A DNA stretch of 64,000 nucleotides from Steromphala cineraria (taxonomy: Eukaryota > Mollusca > Gastropoda > Trochida > Trochidae): the NCBI GenBank assembly GCA_916613615.1, contig OU744734.1, forward strand, positions 33,488,301-33,552,300, read 5' to 3'. Shown here piece by piece: positions 8,601 through 23,600 of this stretch (its first letter is position 1; each line of letters opens with the position of its first letter). The notes under the pieces were generated by a model. It saw nothing but the letters and a program-made list of their open reading frames with translations. It was not told the origin of the DNA and did not search any database. The position numbers were made by a program, and so were the translations under genes.

Positions 8601-11600
8601 TACCAGGATAAGTGATAGATAAGTGATAGACACTCTACATTAAGTATTCATCTCTCTATCTCAAAAGAACATATTCAAAAACATTTGTAGATATCAAAGA
8701 AATCTTAAGATTTTGTTCGAGTTGAACCAACATAAAGTAGCATGCCTTATTTTATCATGAAAGCACTTTCATAACTTAAATTATTTACTTTATTAATCAT
8801 AATTGATATTGAGTTATTTTCCTATTAAATAATCGAAATGAGGAACCTTAGAAAACATTTCCTTATTGCTGTTTTCTAAATTAGTAAAAAATTCTAGCAT
8901 AAAAATAAGATATATTTCCCAGCATATTTTGATCTTGAGAGTTGCTTCAGATATGGATTTATGTTTGTTTTATTTCCAAAGAACATGTAAGTAAAAAAGA
9001 TGTTTAATTCATGACAAATGTTAGGTCTCTGAAATGACAATCACGAAAATATGTGTAATTATGGCAACATCTTAAGAAATCAATACATATCATAAATAAG
9101 CATTTAATTCCGTTTCTTTATTATTTATTGCTGGTCCAGCAATAGATATTATGACATATGAAGTAGTACTGGCTACGTTTTACCACAGACTGTGCTACAT
9201 CTGTTATGATACAATGAATACAATGAATCAGATGTTTGAAGAACTTGGCTTTAAAAGATTGACAGTTCACTAGTGCAATATATAATATATATAGCACCAG
9301 GATATGTTTATCATTGGTATAAATGACTTTGACATGTTAATTAAAAAATTTTCTAGAGATCATCAATGAATCTTATGTTTGAGTTGTGGTTTATACTTTA
9401 CACTATCACTTGTAAAAAAAACAATTCTATTTTTGACCGTTGACCAAGCTGGCTGTGCCGTGTTGTGTTTCAGTCTTCCTCCACTTCATCAGGGATCTAC
9501 AATGAGCCAGATGTGTATGAAGGAGGGTCACACAACCAGTGGCCCACATCACCATCATCACCATCAACACAACCTTCACAGGCTCACTGGCAGCCATCAT
9601 CACCCTCATCACCAAGGTTACTGAGCAAACTGGTTCATGGTCAGCAACCAGGTTCACCACGACACGAAAACCGACCATTTTCGTATTTCACACCTAAACA
9701 GGGTCAAGGTCAAGGCCAAGGTCAGTGCAATGGAACTCATGTGAACGGACAGCGAACTCGCACAGGCTCAACAGGAAGTGCAAACTCAATGGACAACACT
9801 TACGCTCGCTGGATTCATCTGGACCAGGCCGAGTCTGATTTACCTCCATGGCCAGCGGAAGGTCAACCGACCTACCAGCAAGTTCACTGTGTTCCCAATT
9901 CGGGAAATAATACTCACAATTCTTCCAGTGCATACGGGGTGGTTAGATCCCCCCAGTCCCCGGGGGCTTGTCGAGTGACCCCATGTGCTCCCCCTGTCCC
10001 CCCGCCCAACCCTTGCCAAGGTGCCCCACCACCCAACGTCACCTCACAGATTCAACAGCTAAAAAACAATGCAATAGCGAGTCCTAAAACTCAACAAAAA
10101 GCTCCTGGATCACCAAAAATGTCCAGCAAGCTCAAGAGCTTAATGGCTGGCCCTCAAATCCCAGAGCTTCCTCAAAGAATGGACTCCCAGGTTCCACCAC
10201 CTCCCAACTTTCCCGCGCCTCCCCCTCCTGTATCCCCCCAGGATCGGTACCAGGCAGTGGTGCAGACCACAACGCGGGGTCGCTCCCCCTCTCCACCTCC
10301 CCCTCCACCCCCCCTGGATGGAGCTAAAGGGGGGTCACGTGTTCCTCCTCCTCCCCCGCCAATATCAACAATACCCAACGCAAAGGCGTCAAAACCCAGA
10401 GATAAAGAGGTTCGTGCTGCAAGTCCTCGACTCAATGGAAATAGTGCTCCTCAAAATGGGACTGAAATAAATCCAACACATCTTGCTGCAGAAATTGGAA
10501 ACATCAAACTGAAGAGGGTGAACAGTCCACAAGGTAATACTACTCTTTCACTTATCAGGAAAATCAAAAAGAGAATTCCTTCTTACAATGACTAACATTC
10601 TTCAACTTTATTTCATGAATATCATTTTAGGAGTGCTTCAACTTGTTCTTATTCTTGTGCAAACTGAAAAAATTATCAAATCAGAAAAATCAAATTTTAT
10701 TTTCTTGCATAAACTCCTCACATTTTGTTTTGTGATTAAGCTTTCTTATGAGTTTCTGAGTCTAAGACCATAAATTGCTTGTAGCTCTACAATTGACTTT
10801 GTGGAACAGCTACCTGTATCCTGTTCCACGAAACACTTACCGGTATCTCCTGTTATCAATGTTATTTTCTCCTTTATGTCTACCCTTCATTGAAGTTCTG
10901 CTTTATTTCTCAGCAAACGTGGCTCCTATCCAGTCGATGGCGGACACTGGTAGCACGGGACAGCTCAACTTCAGACTGAGACCAACCCCAGGAGCTGTAG
11001 ATATCTACAAAGAGGGTGAGCAATCAACCATTTACCTGAGTGTCGCGAAGAATACATTATATAACTGAAGTTGTGATCGTCTGTGTTAGAAATATCAGTT
11101 TCCTTTCAATATAATAAAAAGAATTAAGTTATGTCATAGAGATAGTTGTACAGGAGAGAGATTCCTGTAATATCAGTATTGATGTGAATAAAATACATTT
11201 CAAAACTTTATCCAGAGTCGTTGCATTGATTCTGGGTGGTCTATAGTAACTTCCAGCCAATCAGCTTTCCTGTTTTTACCTGTAGGACGAGACGACACGA
11301 CTAAAGACACAGAAGAGTTACCTCCCCCTCCTCCACCTCCGCAAGAACCAGAACCAGAACCTGATCCAGAGCCACGCCCTGTTGCCGTGGTTACGGCTCA
11401 GCCTCATGAACCAAAGAAATCAGCACAAGCAAATAAAGGCAAGACAAAAGGTAGGATCTATTGAGGAATTGACACACTTGTGAAGAATTCATAATATGAT
11501 GTCTTTAAGATGCTGGTGTTGTAAGGTGAATGATATTTAAACGCATACTTGCTTTATGGAATCTGTTCTTTAACAGGTTTTGTTTTAACAGGAATGAGAA

Positions 11601-14600
11601 CAAACCTTACAAAATCCCCTTCCTTGAAAAACATTCAAAATTTGAACTTTAAAATCAGTACAATAGTGTGCCCTTATCTACATGTGCAACTTGTCTCTTT
11701 GATTTTTCAAAATAATGGATAATATGACTACCAAAATTCCAATGACATAACTGATATTTTCAGAAGAAGGAGGCTCTATTGTGTCTTATTCATTGATATC
11801 TGAATACATAATAACCCAATGCTTAGGGGTTATGGAATATAACTTGTCAGTAGCCCAGGCAAAGTTATTGCATTGACGTGTGGCAAAAATGTATTACCGC
11901 TAAACTTTGTGGGTTTAAGATGGGTTGACTGAAAGAAATCAAAACAAGGGAAATAACTTCGTAAGGGGTCTTAATATTCCACAAATGGAATACGTCATAG
12001 AAGACAAAATGAGATTCTTGCAGTTCAACGAGTATAAGAAGTTTAACATAGAGTGGTTGATAACTTTGATACTGTCTCATCTTATGATACTTTGATCACT
12101 ATCCACAAAACACCATATGAAATACTTTATCACTCCATTTTATGCAGTGTAGGGATTTCCTTGCTTTAATAAGAATGTAATGACAATTGAAGCAATTTCT
12201 GTTGAACCTAGATAGTTTGTTAGCCATAAGTTTCATTCAAGTTTCCTTGTAAAGTGAAGGTTTGATGACATTTTTTAATATTTTGTTGGCATCAATATTT
12301 AAGTTGGCCTCTCACAGAATTGCAAACTCTTTGCGATTGCTAGTCAAATTCTTCTTGTCGGCTTCTGTCTGAGAAAAGGGAAGTAACTCTTTAACTACTG
12401 CATTCTGAAGACCTCAACTTTAGAATTGCTTATCATTGTTGGGCCTATTCGGTATTAGAACACTTCTTTTTCTTTTCATTTGTCATGATTCATCTTTTAT
12501 TAATTATGAATGTCAATTATGAGTGATAAATTTCGAAAGCTTTTCTCATATCAAGGATTTGACAAATTTTGAATAAATAGTTTGTTGTTTTTGTTAATTC
12601 TCTAGTAATATCTTTAGTAAGTGTCACATATTCTTCCCTGATGTTTTTTAAGAACAGAATTTTTAAAAGTCATAAAATCATTGAATTAATGAGATGGGCT
12701 TCCTCCGTCTGTTCCTTCCATCATTCATCCATCTGTCCTGGTTCATTTCCTGAGCAGAATTAACAACTGTAAGACCTAGCTCATTGAAACTTGCTATATC
12801 AGTCACTAATTATGTGTAGATGTGACTTTTGGTGTTTTCAACCTTTTGGATTACTAGTATAATTTTTGGTGGTTTCCATAGAAATGTCACTAAGAATTAT
12901 GTTATTGGTAGTAACAAACTTATATCTAAGACACATGAAACGGGAGATACTTTTAAAGTCATGATTTATTTTTTTAGATATATAAAATGCTGATATGGGA
13001 TATAGACGGCTCTGTCTGCTTGTTTGATTATATGTTTTGTATCATGATAACTAAAATAATAGTCTAAGTAGACTTCCAAATGAAAATTCATTCAATGAAT
13101 TGCAATAAAAAAACAACATAAAATGAAAAGGAGACTGAGATTTATTACCTAAGCTCTCTAGTCTTCTTACAGACATGATTATATTATGACAGACTAGTGA
13201 AAACAGTTCATGATATCAACATTCATTTTATTACGAATTGAAATATTCTAAACACTCACTACCACACATATAGCTATCATTGTTTTTATAACTGTATAAA
13301 TCATATGAATAATATCAATTTTTTTGTTAATGATATGAAGTAATAAGTATGTCTCTGGAATTAAAAAAACCAATACAGTCTGTATTCTATCTGCAAACAT
13401 TTACAACCTCTCAGTTGGATATCTTCTATTGCATCATAATCAAACTAATTACACTAATGAAAGCCATTTGAAGCCAGCAGGGGAAGGTAATGTTACCACC
13501 AGATGCCCATCCTGTCATGCTTGCACGACTCATCCAGCCATGGAACAGCCATGCTCAGTTGGGCAAATATGAAAAAAAGATGTGATTTTAAAATCCTAGG
13601 TTTTTTGTTTCTGTATGTATTTTGTCCTTCATCCAAATCTTTGTCTTTGTTCTTGGGATAACTTAACAAATCATGTAATAATATCTATAAAATGGACATG
13701 TAATGAGTGACCTAATTATTTTTAATTAATTACTCCCCATATAAGTAAATGACATCTTTTAAGTATTACCATTTACTTTTAAGTTATGAACCCAATAAAC
13801 ACCATTGTTTACAACAGGACATCAGTCAAACCCTCTCACATTCCAAAGGAAACAAAACAAGCCAGACAGGAAGTTCACAGTTATGTCCCTTGTGCTGAAA
13901 CTTGCCGTCTGCTAGTAGTGTATCAATGACAATATTTCACTTATGACAGTCAGACAACAATCCACAATGGATGAAACTATGAGAAAATTAATTTTCTGGA
14001 AGACACAGACATTCTAAGGACACCCATTTCCTCTGAGACAGCTCCCCTACCCATCCCGTTTTGAAAGGAGTAGCAACTCGAGCTTTGGCCATATTAAGTA
14101 TGGGATAACGCTCTGGCACTTTCACAGAGCCTCTCTCTGGCCCAGGTGGGGACGCTGATTAACTCTCCCTGCGCTATTCTGGGAACATTGCTGAGATTCT
14201 AGCCTTCCCTATCTTGTAGGCCCCTGAATAATTAATGACCGTCTGCTGAGCTCTCCCTGCCAGGCTAACGGAAAGCATACTGTCAGTCCATAGGCATCTG
14301 GGAGCTATTTAGTTTCTGGAACAAACTTTGTGACTTCTTCTGAAACTGGGACCCTTTCAACAACTTCCTTTTGGATTCTTGTAGCCATTTTGTGTAGATC
14401 TTTTAACTTTGAGGTAAGTTTGAAAAGTTTGGAACTTTCTTGGAATATATTATGATAATGTGTTGTACATGTATTCCGGTTGACTTGGTCTGCAGAGTTG
14501 AGGATATAAATAGCCCTTTGAGAGATGGATTCTAGCAAGAAAGTATTACCATGTTGCATGTTTCATATCTGGTAAAATCACAAAGGATAGAAGTTTATCA

Positions 14601-17600
14601 TGGATATAGATATAATTTGGGCACGTTTACATGGAAACAAACCATGCCAATTTCATGGTTTGTAACTGCTGTTTATGTATAATGTAGTTGTTATGTGCTG
14701 TTTATGACAGACAATGAATGTACAGTTTAATAAAATGCATATAAATTGAATTATTTTTATCAATTACACTGTAGTGTCTCTCTCTTGAGGATTTACATTC
14801 TTATGTATAAATTGTTTTTTTATCTTATTTACATTTTCTATTTTGTTAATTGGCTATCACAACTTTGTATTCATTTATTTAGGAAAGTGAAAACAGAATC
14901 ATTATGTTTATGAACTTATGTTTTTTTTCTGTACAATAAATACCGGTACTTAAGATTGTTACAATTTCAGCTCCTATAATACATGCATCAGTATTTCTAA
15001 GCAATGGTAAAATACTATAAGTCACATTAGCATCACATATATTGAAACTGTTCTTCAATATTTAATCATGAGAACTACAACCCTTTACAACCCAGAGGAT
15101 AATAAATTATTGACTTTTTAGGATGTTTATTATAAAACTCACAATTGTTTTTTCATAATCCTTTCTAATCTTGAAAATGTTTTATTGCTGTTTTTCCTGT
15201 CACGTTTATAACTTCCTCAAAACGAGATAAAAAGATACTAAAGAATAGCAACCTATAAGCACTTGGGAGAAACAGGGGACCATATGGTATAAACGTTATC
15301 ACAGGCGCGTGTATACACGGGGAAGGTGTTTACCGGTAGCTGCTAAGTTTGTGCCTACCAGCTAGAAAAGATAATTGCAAGGTATGGAAACTCTAGACTG
15401 TGCTTCACTCTGACAATTATTTTGTTGTAGAAAATCTTTTAAGAGAAGTAGCTTAGTTGGTAGAGCGTCTGCTCTTCAACCAGGAGGCCAGGGTTTGATT
15501 CTGTACCAAAAGACATTAAGAGATGGGAGATGTTGCTTCCTTGCTTTGTGCTGTGCATTTTAAGGGGAAACATTGCTTGAACTGGCGCTGCACTGTGGCA
15601 TTGGCCCATAAAAAATTTCAAATATACTTTATAAAAAGGACAATGAGGAATTATTATTATTATGATATGGCAACTGACAATATTATATCTTAAATCTTTT
15701 AATAGAAACATTATTGAATATAGATTCAAAACAATCTGGACTGTACCTTGTAATGTGATGATGAAACAGCAGTTTTAGAACAACGCCTCTTGTTAGGAAT
15801 CAAGGAATGATAGTTTTTGATTTGAAGAAAATGGATTGTCAACAGACACTCAAATAAAGTTGTATTAACCATTGTCATTGAACAGTATCCCCTGGTGGAG
15901 TTTTGTCATTTCCTTGCCAGTTTTGATTTCTATAAATTTGGCACTAGGAATGGTTAAACATAAAGTAACATAACATAAGTGTTTAGGAGTTGTATAAATG
16001 ATATTATTTAGATAAATTCATTATCAAAATCATAATCTGTTTAGGAAATAGGTACTAAACTCAGATTGGAGACCTATGGAAAGTCTATAAATATCTGGCA
16101 TGGCCCCAGTGAAACTTTCACTCTGACGACCCAACAGGAGTGGATGAGGATTCTTATCTTCTGAGTTGCCCTGTAGGTGGATGTTGCAATGATCTTTGCT
16201 TCTTGTAGTATCTTCTTTTAATTCTTCACTATGTAGATCTCTTCTTACGTTTTGAAATTGAAGTTGATTCTTACTTAAAATGAAGATGTAAAGTTGAAAA
16301 CCTTTTTAGATGTTGTTTTAATATAGAATATTGCTATTATGATTCGGTTCTTGATTACTTGGCAAAGTTGAAAAATGGGATTAAAACAACAGGTATGACA
16401 CATAACAATTAATATCATTTGATGATGTGTGAAAGAAGCATATTCATTCTTTGTATGATGTATGATACCCATTGTTTCTGAATATTGCTCTAGAGCATAT
16501 ATAAATGTTTCCTTTACTGTTTTGATTCGGGTTTTACTCCTTAATTGGAAGTATCTAAACAACATTTTGCTTTTAGCATACCGGTAATAAGCTTCAATAT
16601 GGTTGTCAATTCAGCCTTATGAACAATTCTGTTCATTGACATTGTTCATGGTACTGGTATGGTACTTAAAATCTACTTAGTCAGTTACAGTTTTGTGATC
16701 TTTGACATCATGTTTTGGCCATATGATCAAGGCTTAGCAACATATTTTCAATTGGTCAATTGGACAAATATTATCTTTGAGTTATCCACAGTAGAGATAG
16801 AAAACTTTATTAGGTATATCAATCTCAGTGGGTACATAAGGATTTAGCAAGTTATTTAACATTTATTCCATAAAGTTTGCTTTTTGACTTATCAGATGTT
16901 CCTATTCCATTAACCAATAATTCAACAATTGTTTAGTATGCTCTTTATCACTGACACTTTCCATGTTCTATAAAGACCTGGGTGTATTGTACAGGTGTGT
17001 TTTTGCATTTGCTCTTACCTGTGCTGAGATGCAATATGCTACAGGTGAGAAGTGCAGCATACGTTTGTCTTGGGTTTCACTGCACAAATAGACAAGTGCT
17101 GAAGCCTTATTGCAATACATGCGGGTGATCTTTATGATGTGGTAACATAGAGAGCACCCTGACTCGCTCGTTAGCTTCTTATACAGGTAACTCAGGTAGG
17201 TAACTGAGCTTGCTTCTAAGGATGATAGGTATAAGTTTTGTTAAATATCTTTTCCAAGTAAGATTTTGAAGAAATCTTTTTTAACATCTCATAAAAGGTA
17301 TATTTGTTTAAACATTTGGGCATTATACAGATATTTAAACAAATAAATCATTTCAAATACATGAATAAAGATGTCTCATTTTGAAAATATCTTTTTATTT
17401 CCTTTCAATATCATACAGGTTAATTTTCATAAATGTTTTTTTTTCTTTAATCCAAACACTCGTTCTTAAATTTGTTATTGTTAATTTTTTGTTAAATGAC
17501 AACCATGTTTGCTGCAAATTCTTTCACAAGGATTTGAAAGGTAATTGATAACATAAATAGAATGTTAATTGTTTCAATAAAGGTATATTTTATTGTTTTA

Positions 17601-20600
17601 TTTAACTATAAATGAAGTTTGCTTAAAGTTTTCAAAACTAAACATTCCTGTAAAATCATTTACACAAACATTCACTGCATTCTTTACATATGATATATAC
17701 AACTCTAATATAAATCTCATTATTCTGTATATAAAATACCTTTTCCCACCTGCACATCATAGATGAAATCTTCATGATATAAACAAAATCAGAACCTCTT
17801 TCCTTGGAAAGCAGGTTATTTCTATTTTTGGTATATGTAAACACATGTCAGGTGCTTTATCGACAACATCTGGAATCAACTAAATGAAATATACATGATG
17901 CAAGATAGATAGCTTCTGTCAAAGGTGGATCCAATTCTTATATGAATGATAGATGTCAAAGTTTAAAGTAACATTTTGCACCTTGACCAAAAAAATAACA
18001 ATGTATACACACTCTGCCAACATAATTTGCAACTTACTCTTTAAGTTTCTTAAGTTAACGTATTTTGGTCTAAATCATTCTTTAGAGTTGTTGAAATTAA
18101 CATGACATGACTTCCAACACAGCTAATTATTTTACTATAGAAATATGCATGACATGTATACATGTATGACATTTAGCTCTGAAAGGGTAATTTGCATATC
18201 AAGATAAATCATCTTTGGACAAATTCATGTTCATTTTGTTAAATGATACTTTGAATTGTGAAGGAGATCCATAAATTTCATTTGTTTATTATCTGAGAAT
18301 CTGTCTTAACATGTCAAACATCACGATAGTAGTTCTGATAAATCTACGTAATTTCTAGTTTTTAATTTTGATAAAGAATGATATGTATTTTCATCTATAA
18401 TCCTTGTTAAATCATACTTGATAAGATATATTGATAGATTCATTTCACAGAATATGCTGTTCCTGTCTGTACGTATATAGCAATCAGATCTACTCAGGTT
18501 CATATCAATGCATCTTGTTTTGCTTTGATGAAATCTACATGATATATACAAGCTATGCCCCTACCAGAGATAGAGGCACCATACATTCTCAGATGTAAGT
18601 AAACAGACATAGAGATCTTCTCATGATAAACCTTAACCCCAGGTGTGGTATGGGGTTAAGGGACTCATAGTATTACCTGAAGACTTTGTTTAGGGGTCAT
18701 TTTAGAAGTATGAAATATCAAGAAGACAAGAATCTTTATAAATGATCAGTTTCTTTATTGTAGACAGTTTCAGTTTAGATCATTATGCAGTTTTGTAAAA
18801 TAATCTGTGAGTTAAGAAGACGAAGAGTTTTATGAATGATCAACTTCTTTATTGTAGACAGTTGTGGTATAGATCCTTATACCGTTTTCAAGAATATGGG
18901 GAATTGAGAGTACAGCAATATATATACATTTGTATATATCATTATCATATCCTGTCTACAATTAGGAAATTGATCATCCATAAAACTCCATGACTTCTTA
19001 ACCAAGAGACTCTTGTTAACTTTATTTTCACCTAATGTTAAAACATTATTTCCTGATAAGCAAGTCTAGATTTGTATAGAACAAGAGTCCTTTGAATGGC
19101 AATTTTCTTAGGCTCCTTTCAGACATGAAATATATAATGTTATTTAAAAGGGTGAATTTTACAATTTGAGAGGGAACTTTAATTGAAAGTGGAATGGGAC
19201 GGTTAAACAGGGATTGAAGGGAGAGGTTATCATAAGAAATTTAAGCAGATGGTTCTTACTATAGGTGAAAATATCATTTTAACTGGGTATCATGGATGTT
19301 ATGAGTTTAAAAGAGTTATTATAGATGACATATACTGCCCTTTAATATTGTGCACATATAATGATGGAAATTATGTTCATAGTTAAGGCACAAACCTATC
19401 CTAACACCAAGACTGAAGTTTAAAATGAAGTTCTAAATCTACAAAATTTAATGAAAAAGCCATTTGTCAGAGGCGTCTTTTCTATCCAAATATAATAATC
19501 AATTTAAAGAATCATTATTTCAAAGACTGAATATAAGTCTAGCACCAACCCTCACTGAATAAATGGTAAAGAATACTGAACATGCCACACTAGGATATAC
19601 GGTTAAACAGAAAGATAAGAGAGTTCCAATGTTCTTATTTCCATGGAAACCACTTGAGAATTTGCCATTGTTTACTTCAATTTCTTCTAAAGTGACTTTC
19701 GGACTGATTAATGCAGATGGGATATTCTAGAAAGATGTTATATATCAATTGGTATTCAAAACATTTTAAATTTCCAAAATATAAAAACATTGTCTACAGT
19801 TAGAATATCCTTTCAGGAAATAGCTAATATATAACTATCTCTGTATACTTTTATCTAGATTATTCCTGATGATACCTAGTCAACTGAATCACTTATACCA
19901 ATCAGAATGTTGGTTCTAATACTTTTAGCAGGTTATGTTTGAAACTAAATTTAATCAAATTATCCAAAGTGTGTTTTGACTAATGAAATGGATAATGGCA
20001 AAAGCTGAATTGATTTTTATATACAATATCAAAAGTGTAAAAATTGCTTATTCAGCAAGAACAGTGAATCAACCAAATAACATGCTTATTTAACCTCTGA
20101 CAAGAGTTTTGATGAAACTTAGCTGTATACAATAACGTTGATAACCTACTGTCTGTAATGTAGATAAAGATACAGAATGGTGCATTATATAGATGTTGGT
20201 TCCAGCAGATGCACTTTATAATCAGATGCGCATTTACTGCACAGTTCAAGCTATTAGATCCTGATTGCATCCATGCTGTTATTTCTTCCTTTGTGTTGTT
20301 TTAGATAATTCATGTAATGGTATATTAAGTAAGTAATGCATTCATTTTGATTGCCCAGTGACTCATAAGAAGCTTATCCATAACCTTGGTCATAAAGTCC
20401 TTTAATAATTTCAAAACATTTATATTTGTTTTATCAACCTTTACCAGTTTACTAAAACGATCAAGTCAATTCTGGGATAAGCATTTAGTCCCTACAGTAT
20501 TTACTGAATACGATAATTTTGGCAACAATTTGAAGATACTCTGTTTGATCCATTTCCTACACACTGCATATTCATCCACGTTGAAAAACATTCAATATAG

Positions 20601-23600
20601 AATAAGAACAGCATAAAAATGTTAAAATGTTACTCCATGTTACAGTTATTGAAAACCGATTGTCATTCTTATATTATGTGCATTATTATGCACAAGTTCT
20701 ATGTTTGACATAGTGGCCAAATATCAATGATGTTTATGAAGGTGTATTTCTTTATTGATGATCACTGAGTCAATCAAGATTCTAAATAACATAATCCCTT
20801 ACACACAGATTGAAAATAGCTTTATTAATGATTATGGAAAAGATTACCAAAACCTTGATGAGCCAGAGGGTATATTTCTTTACTGATAAAGTTAGTTATT
20901 CAAGATTCTAGAGAAGATCCTCCCTCACACCCTTATTGTAAACCATGTTGATGATGATTCTGGAATTTCGGAATCGACAGTTATTACCAATCTCTGGTGA
21001 ATCATTAACAGTTTGGCATTTGTTCAACTTCCGTGGTACTTTGTGCTTGTATATTTTCTTGTTCTGTACCAAACAAACAACTCTGGCTCTATGTGTAGTA
21101 CTTCTTGAACTGTATTCAGTCTGGTTGCAAGTATTCTCTCCACATACTGTATGATATAGAAGTCACTTCCTAGGTAAGCTCTGTATTGTTGGTTAGTTTT
21201 CCTCTTTGACCAAAAGAAAAGTCAGGTGCTTTGCAGTTTGTTCATTCAGATCATATACATATACATTCCTTCTGTTCTAGACATATTCAATCCAAAAATA
21301 ATTCTCAAAAACAATTATTTTAGTAATATAAGAAAGGAGCCTCGATCATTAGCCAGTTTTAGTTCACTGCAGATCTAGACTTGCTTTTCAAAAGGTTTTG
21401 TTAATGTCAAAATGTTATTAACTACAGTCTGAGGGTTAGACTACTTCTGTTCTTGCAGCTGCCTGTTCAATTGAAGTCCATATCTTAAAGAAAAAGATTG
21501 TCGGAAGAACTGTGTCAGTTGATCTTAAAAAGGTTGAAAAATTATGAAATATTTATCATAAAATTGAGGGGGATTCGGACTTGATTAAGACTACTTCTGT
21601 ACGTGATGTACTAGAGTATATATATATATTGTATATGTTGTATGATGAGAGAATGCTTTGGATATGATGTATGAGAAGATGTACAACAGAATTATGGTAC
21701 ATGATTTAAATGTAAAAATAGTATTTGATGGAAGAAAGAATGAATGGTAAACAATGTGCTTGGGAATGCATGCTAAATGATATAAAATTAATGCATGGTT
21801 TATGGTGTACAAGATTGCATGTTACAAGATGTACGAGATAATGCATGGTACTCCATGTACAGAGAATGCATAGTTGCAGGTGATGGCAGCCAGCTGTGTA
21901 TGAGGTAACTGGTACCAGCTGCCCAGTAACAATACAGGGTCCGTGTATCTTGTTACCATTGGTAGAGCCATCACTTACACTGCAGGGAGCTTGCAATCTT
22001 CTCTTTGGGCTGTTTTTATACCTAATGGTAGAATTATTGACCAAAGAGAGAGAGAGAGTGAATGAATTCTGTTGACCAAAGACATTTGGATTGAGGTTTT
22101 GGAGTTCCGTCTGTGTTTTGCTAGATCATTTTTGGGGAAGATTTGTTGACATGAGATGATTCCCAAAAGTGGTTTTCAATATAATCAAATAAATGGGCTC
22201 ATGCTCATGGTCTAACTGACCAATTTAACGATTAGACAACAGGCCCTTGTGGTCTAACGATTACCTAAATTGAAGGGATCCATAATTATTGAGAACAGTT
22301 ATTAATATTCTTCATATTTTCTACATTTGTCATATCTTTTTTGCTAGCATACGAAAATAGAAATAAAAGGTAATGCTTTCCTCTTTATGATGTACAAATA
22401 TTTCAATATTGTCACTTGGTCCGAGATATACAAAGTGTGATGAAGAAGGGTACCATCAGGTATTAGAGAACAAATTTTACAAATGACTTACTGCTGAATG
22501 AAATGTAATATGTATATATCTTGATCTGGAAGTGAAATGTTATACAATTGCTCAAACATGAGCCAACGTTCTTGAGAACAAGTTGAAGTGTCTTTAACTG
22601 CTTAGTTTTGGTTTAAACTTGAAAAGGAGAGAGTTAAATGATATTTAGATAAATTGAACATCCTCTGTTGATACCGCAGATATGTATCAGAACTTACTGC
22701 CTAATCGCTGACATCAGGTCAAATTCTCCAGGTCTTGTTTATGATAGCTTCTTCCTTTGTTTACACAACAAGTCCATCCAATTAACCTGCTGTCAAAACA
22801 GTGGTGGCAGGTGAAAACATTCATCTCTGTATGACAATTGATGATGATTATGAGGATATTTAAAGATCATAATATTTTTTAGGTTTTATGTTAATAAATC
22901 ATTTTGTTGTTAAATGAACTTATTGTAGTTCTTTAAAATTTATTCTGTATTCTGTTTCTTCTATTATAGTTTTTAATAAGGGTGATTAAAATCTGTTGGC
23001 ATTTGTCTTTTAATAATTCAGCAAGTTCAGCATTTCAACAAATTTAATCTTAGCTTTTTTAAACGCCTGAATGTGTTGTGAAGGGACCATTTTGTTTACC
23101 CATGGAGCTATTTTAGAGTTGGTATCGTATTGCTTTTGGGTGTGGATTGTTTCTTGTCATTCTCTAGAAACAAACAATCATAAACTAATATTTCTTCTTT
23201 GTGATATTCAGCACTGACCACTTTATCATCATTCATGTGATATCATATTACTAAAAAACACTGCCCAACCCAGATGCATTTGATAGTTGATTTTATGTTT
23301 CTGTAGTTCTTCAAACAAATGTATTTTTATTGAATCTTTATTGAGGGAGTTCCAATCCAAAAGTATTTGTCTACTTATTAATGTTGGTATGTTGTAATAA
23401 CTAAATGCAATTATTGTGTATCAATATCTTAAGATTCTTTAAGAGAATATGACAATATGATTATAATTGATATAGATGCAATAAGACCTCTATGATAACA
23501 ACATAGGCAGGATTTAAACCGCAGTATTTCCAGGGGAAGAAATCTATTTTTAGCACAACATCAGTGACTTTTTGATATTTTCTTTTTTCACATGACAGTG

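Noticed and set aside
9379..9624. Frame rich in His (HHHHHHQHN) overlapping the espin long exon
   Set aside because: It is the shifted reading of Ser/Pro codons (CATCAC repeats) in the true frame, and it crosses the splice acceptor.
10172..10435. Gly-rich minus-strand frame of 87 codons
   Set aside because: Antisense shadow of the polyproline tracts.
10534..10595. Extension of the long espin exon to the stop at 10595
   Set aside because: The donor at 10533 joins in the right phase to the exon at 10914, so the extension is most likely intron; a retained-intron isoform cannot be excluded.
15444..15520. Possible true tRNA gene
   Set aside because: A and B boxes are present, but the acceptor stem does not pair and the sequence continues into a SINE body shared with 36452.
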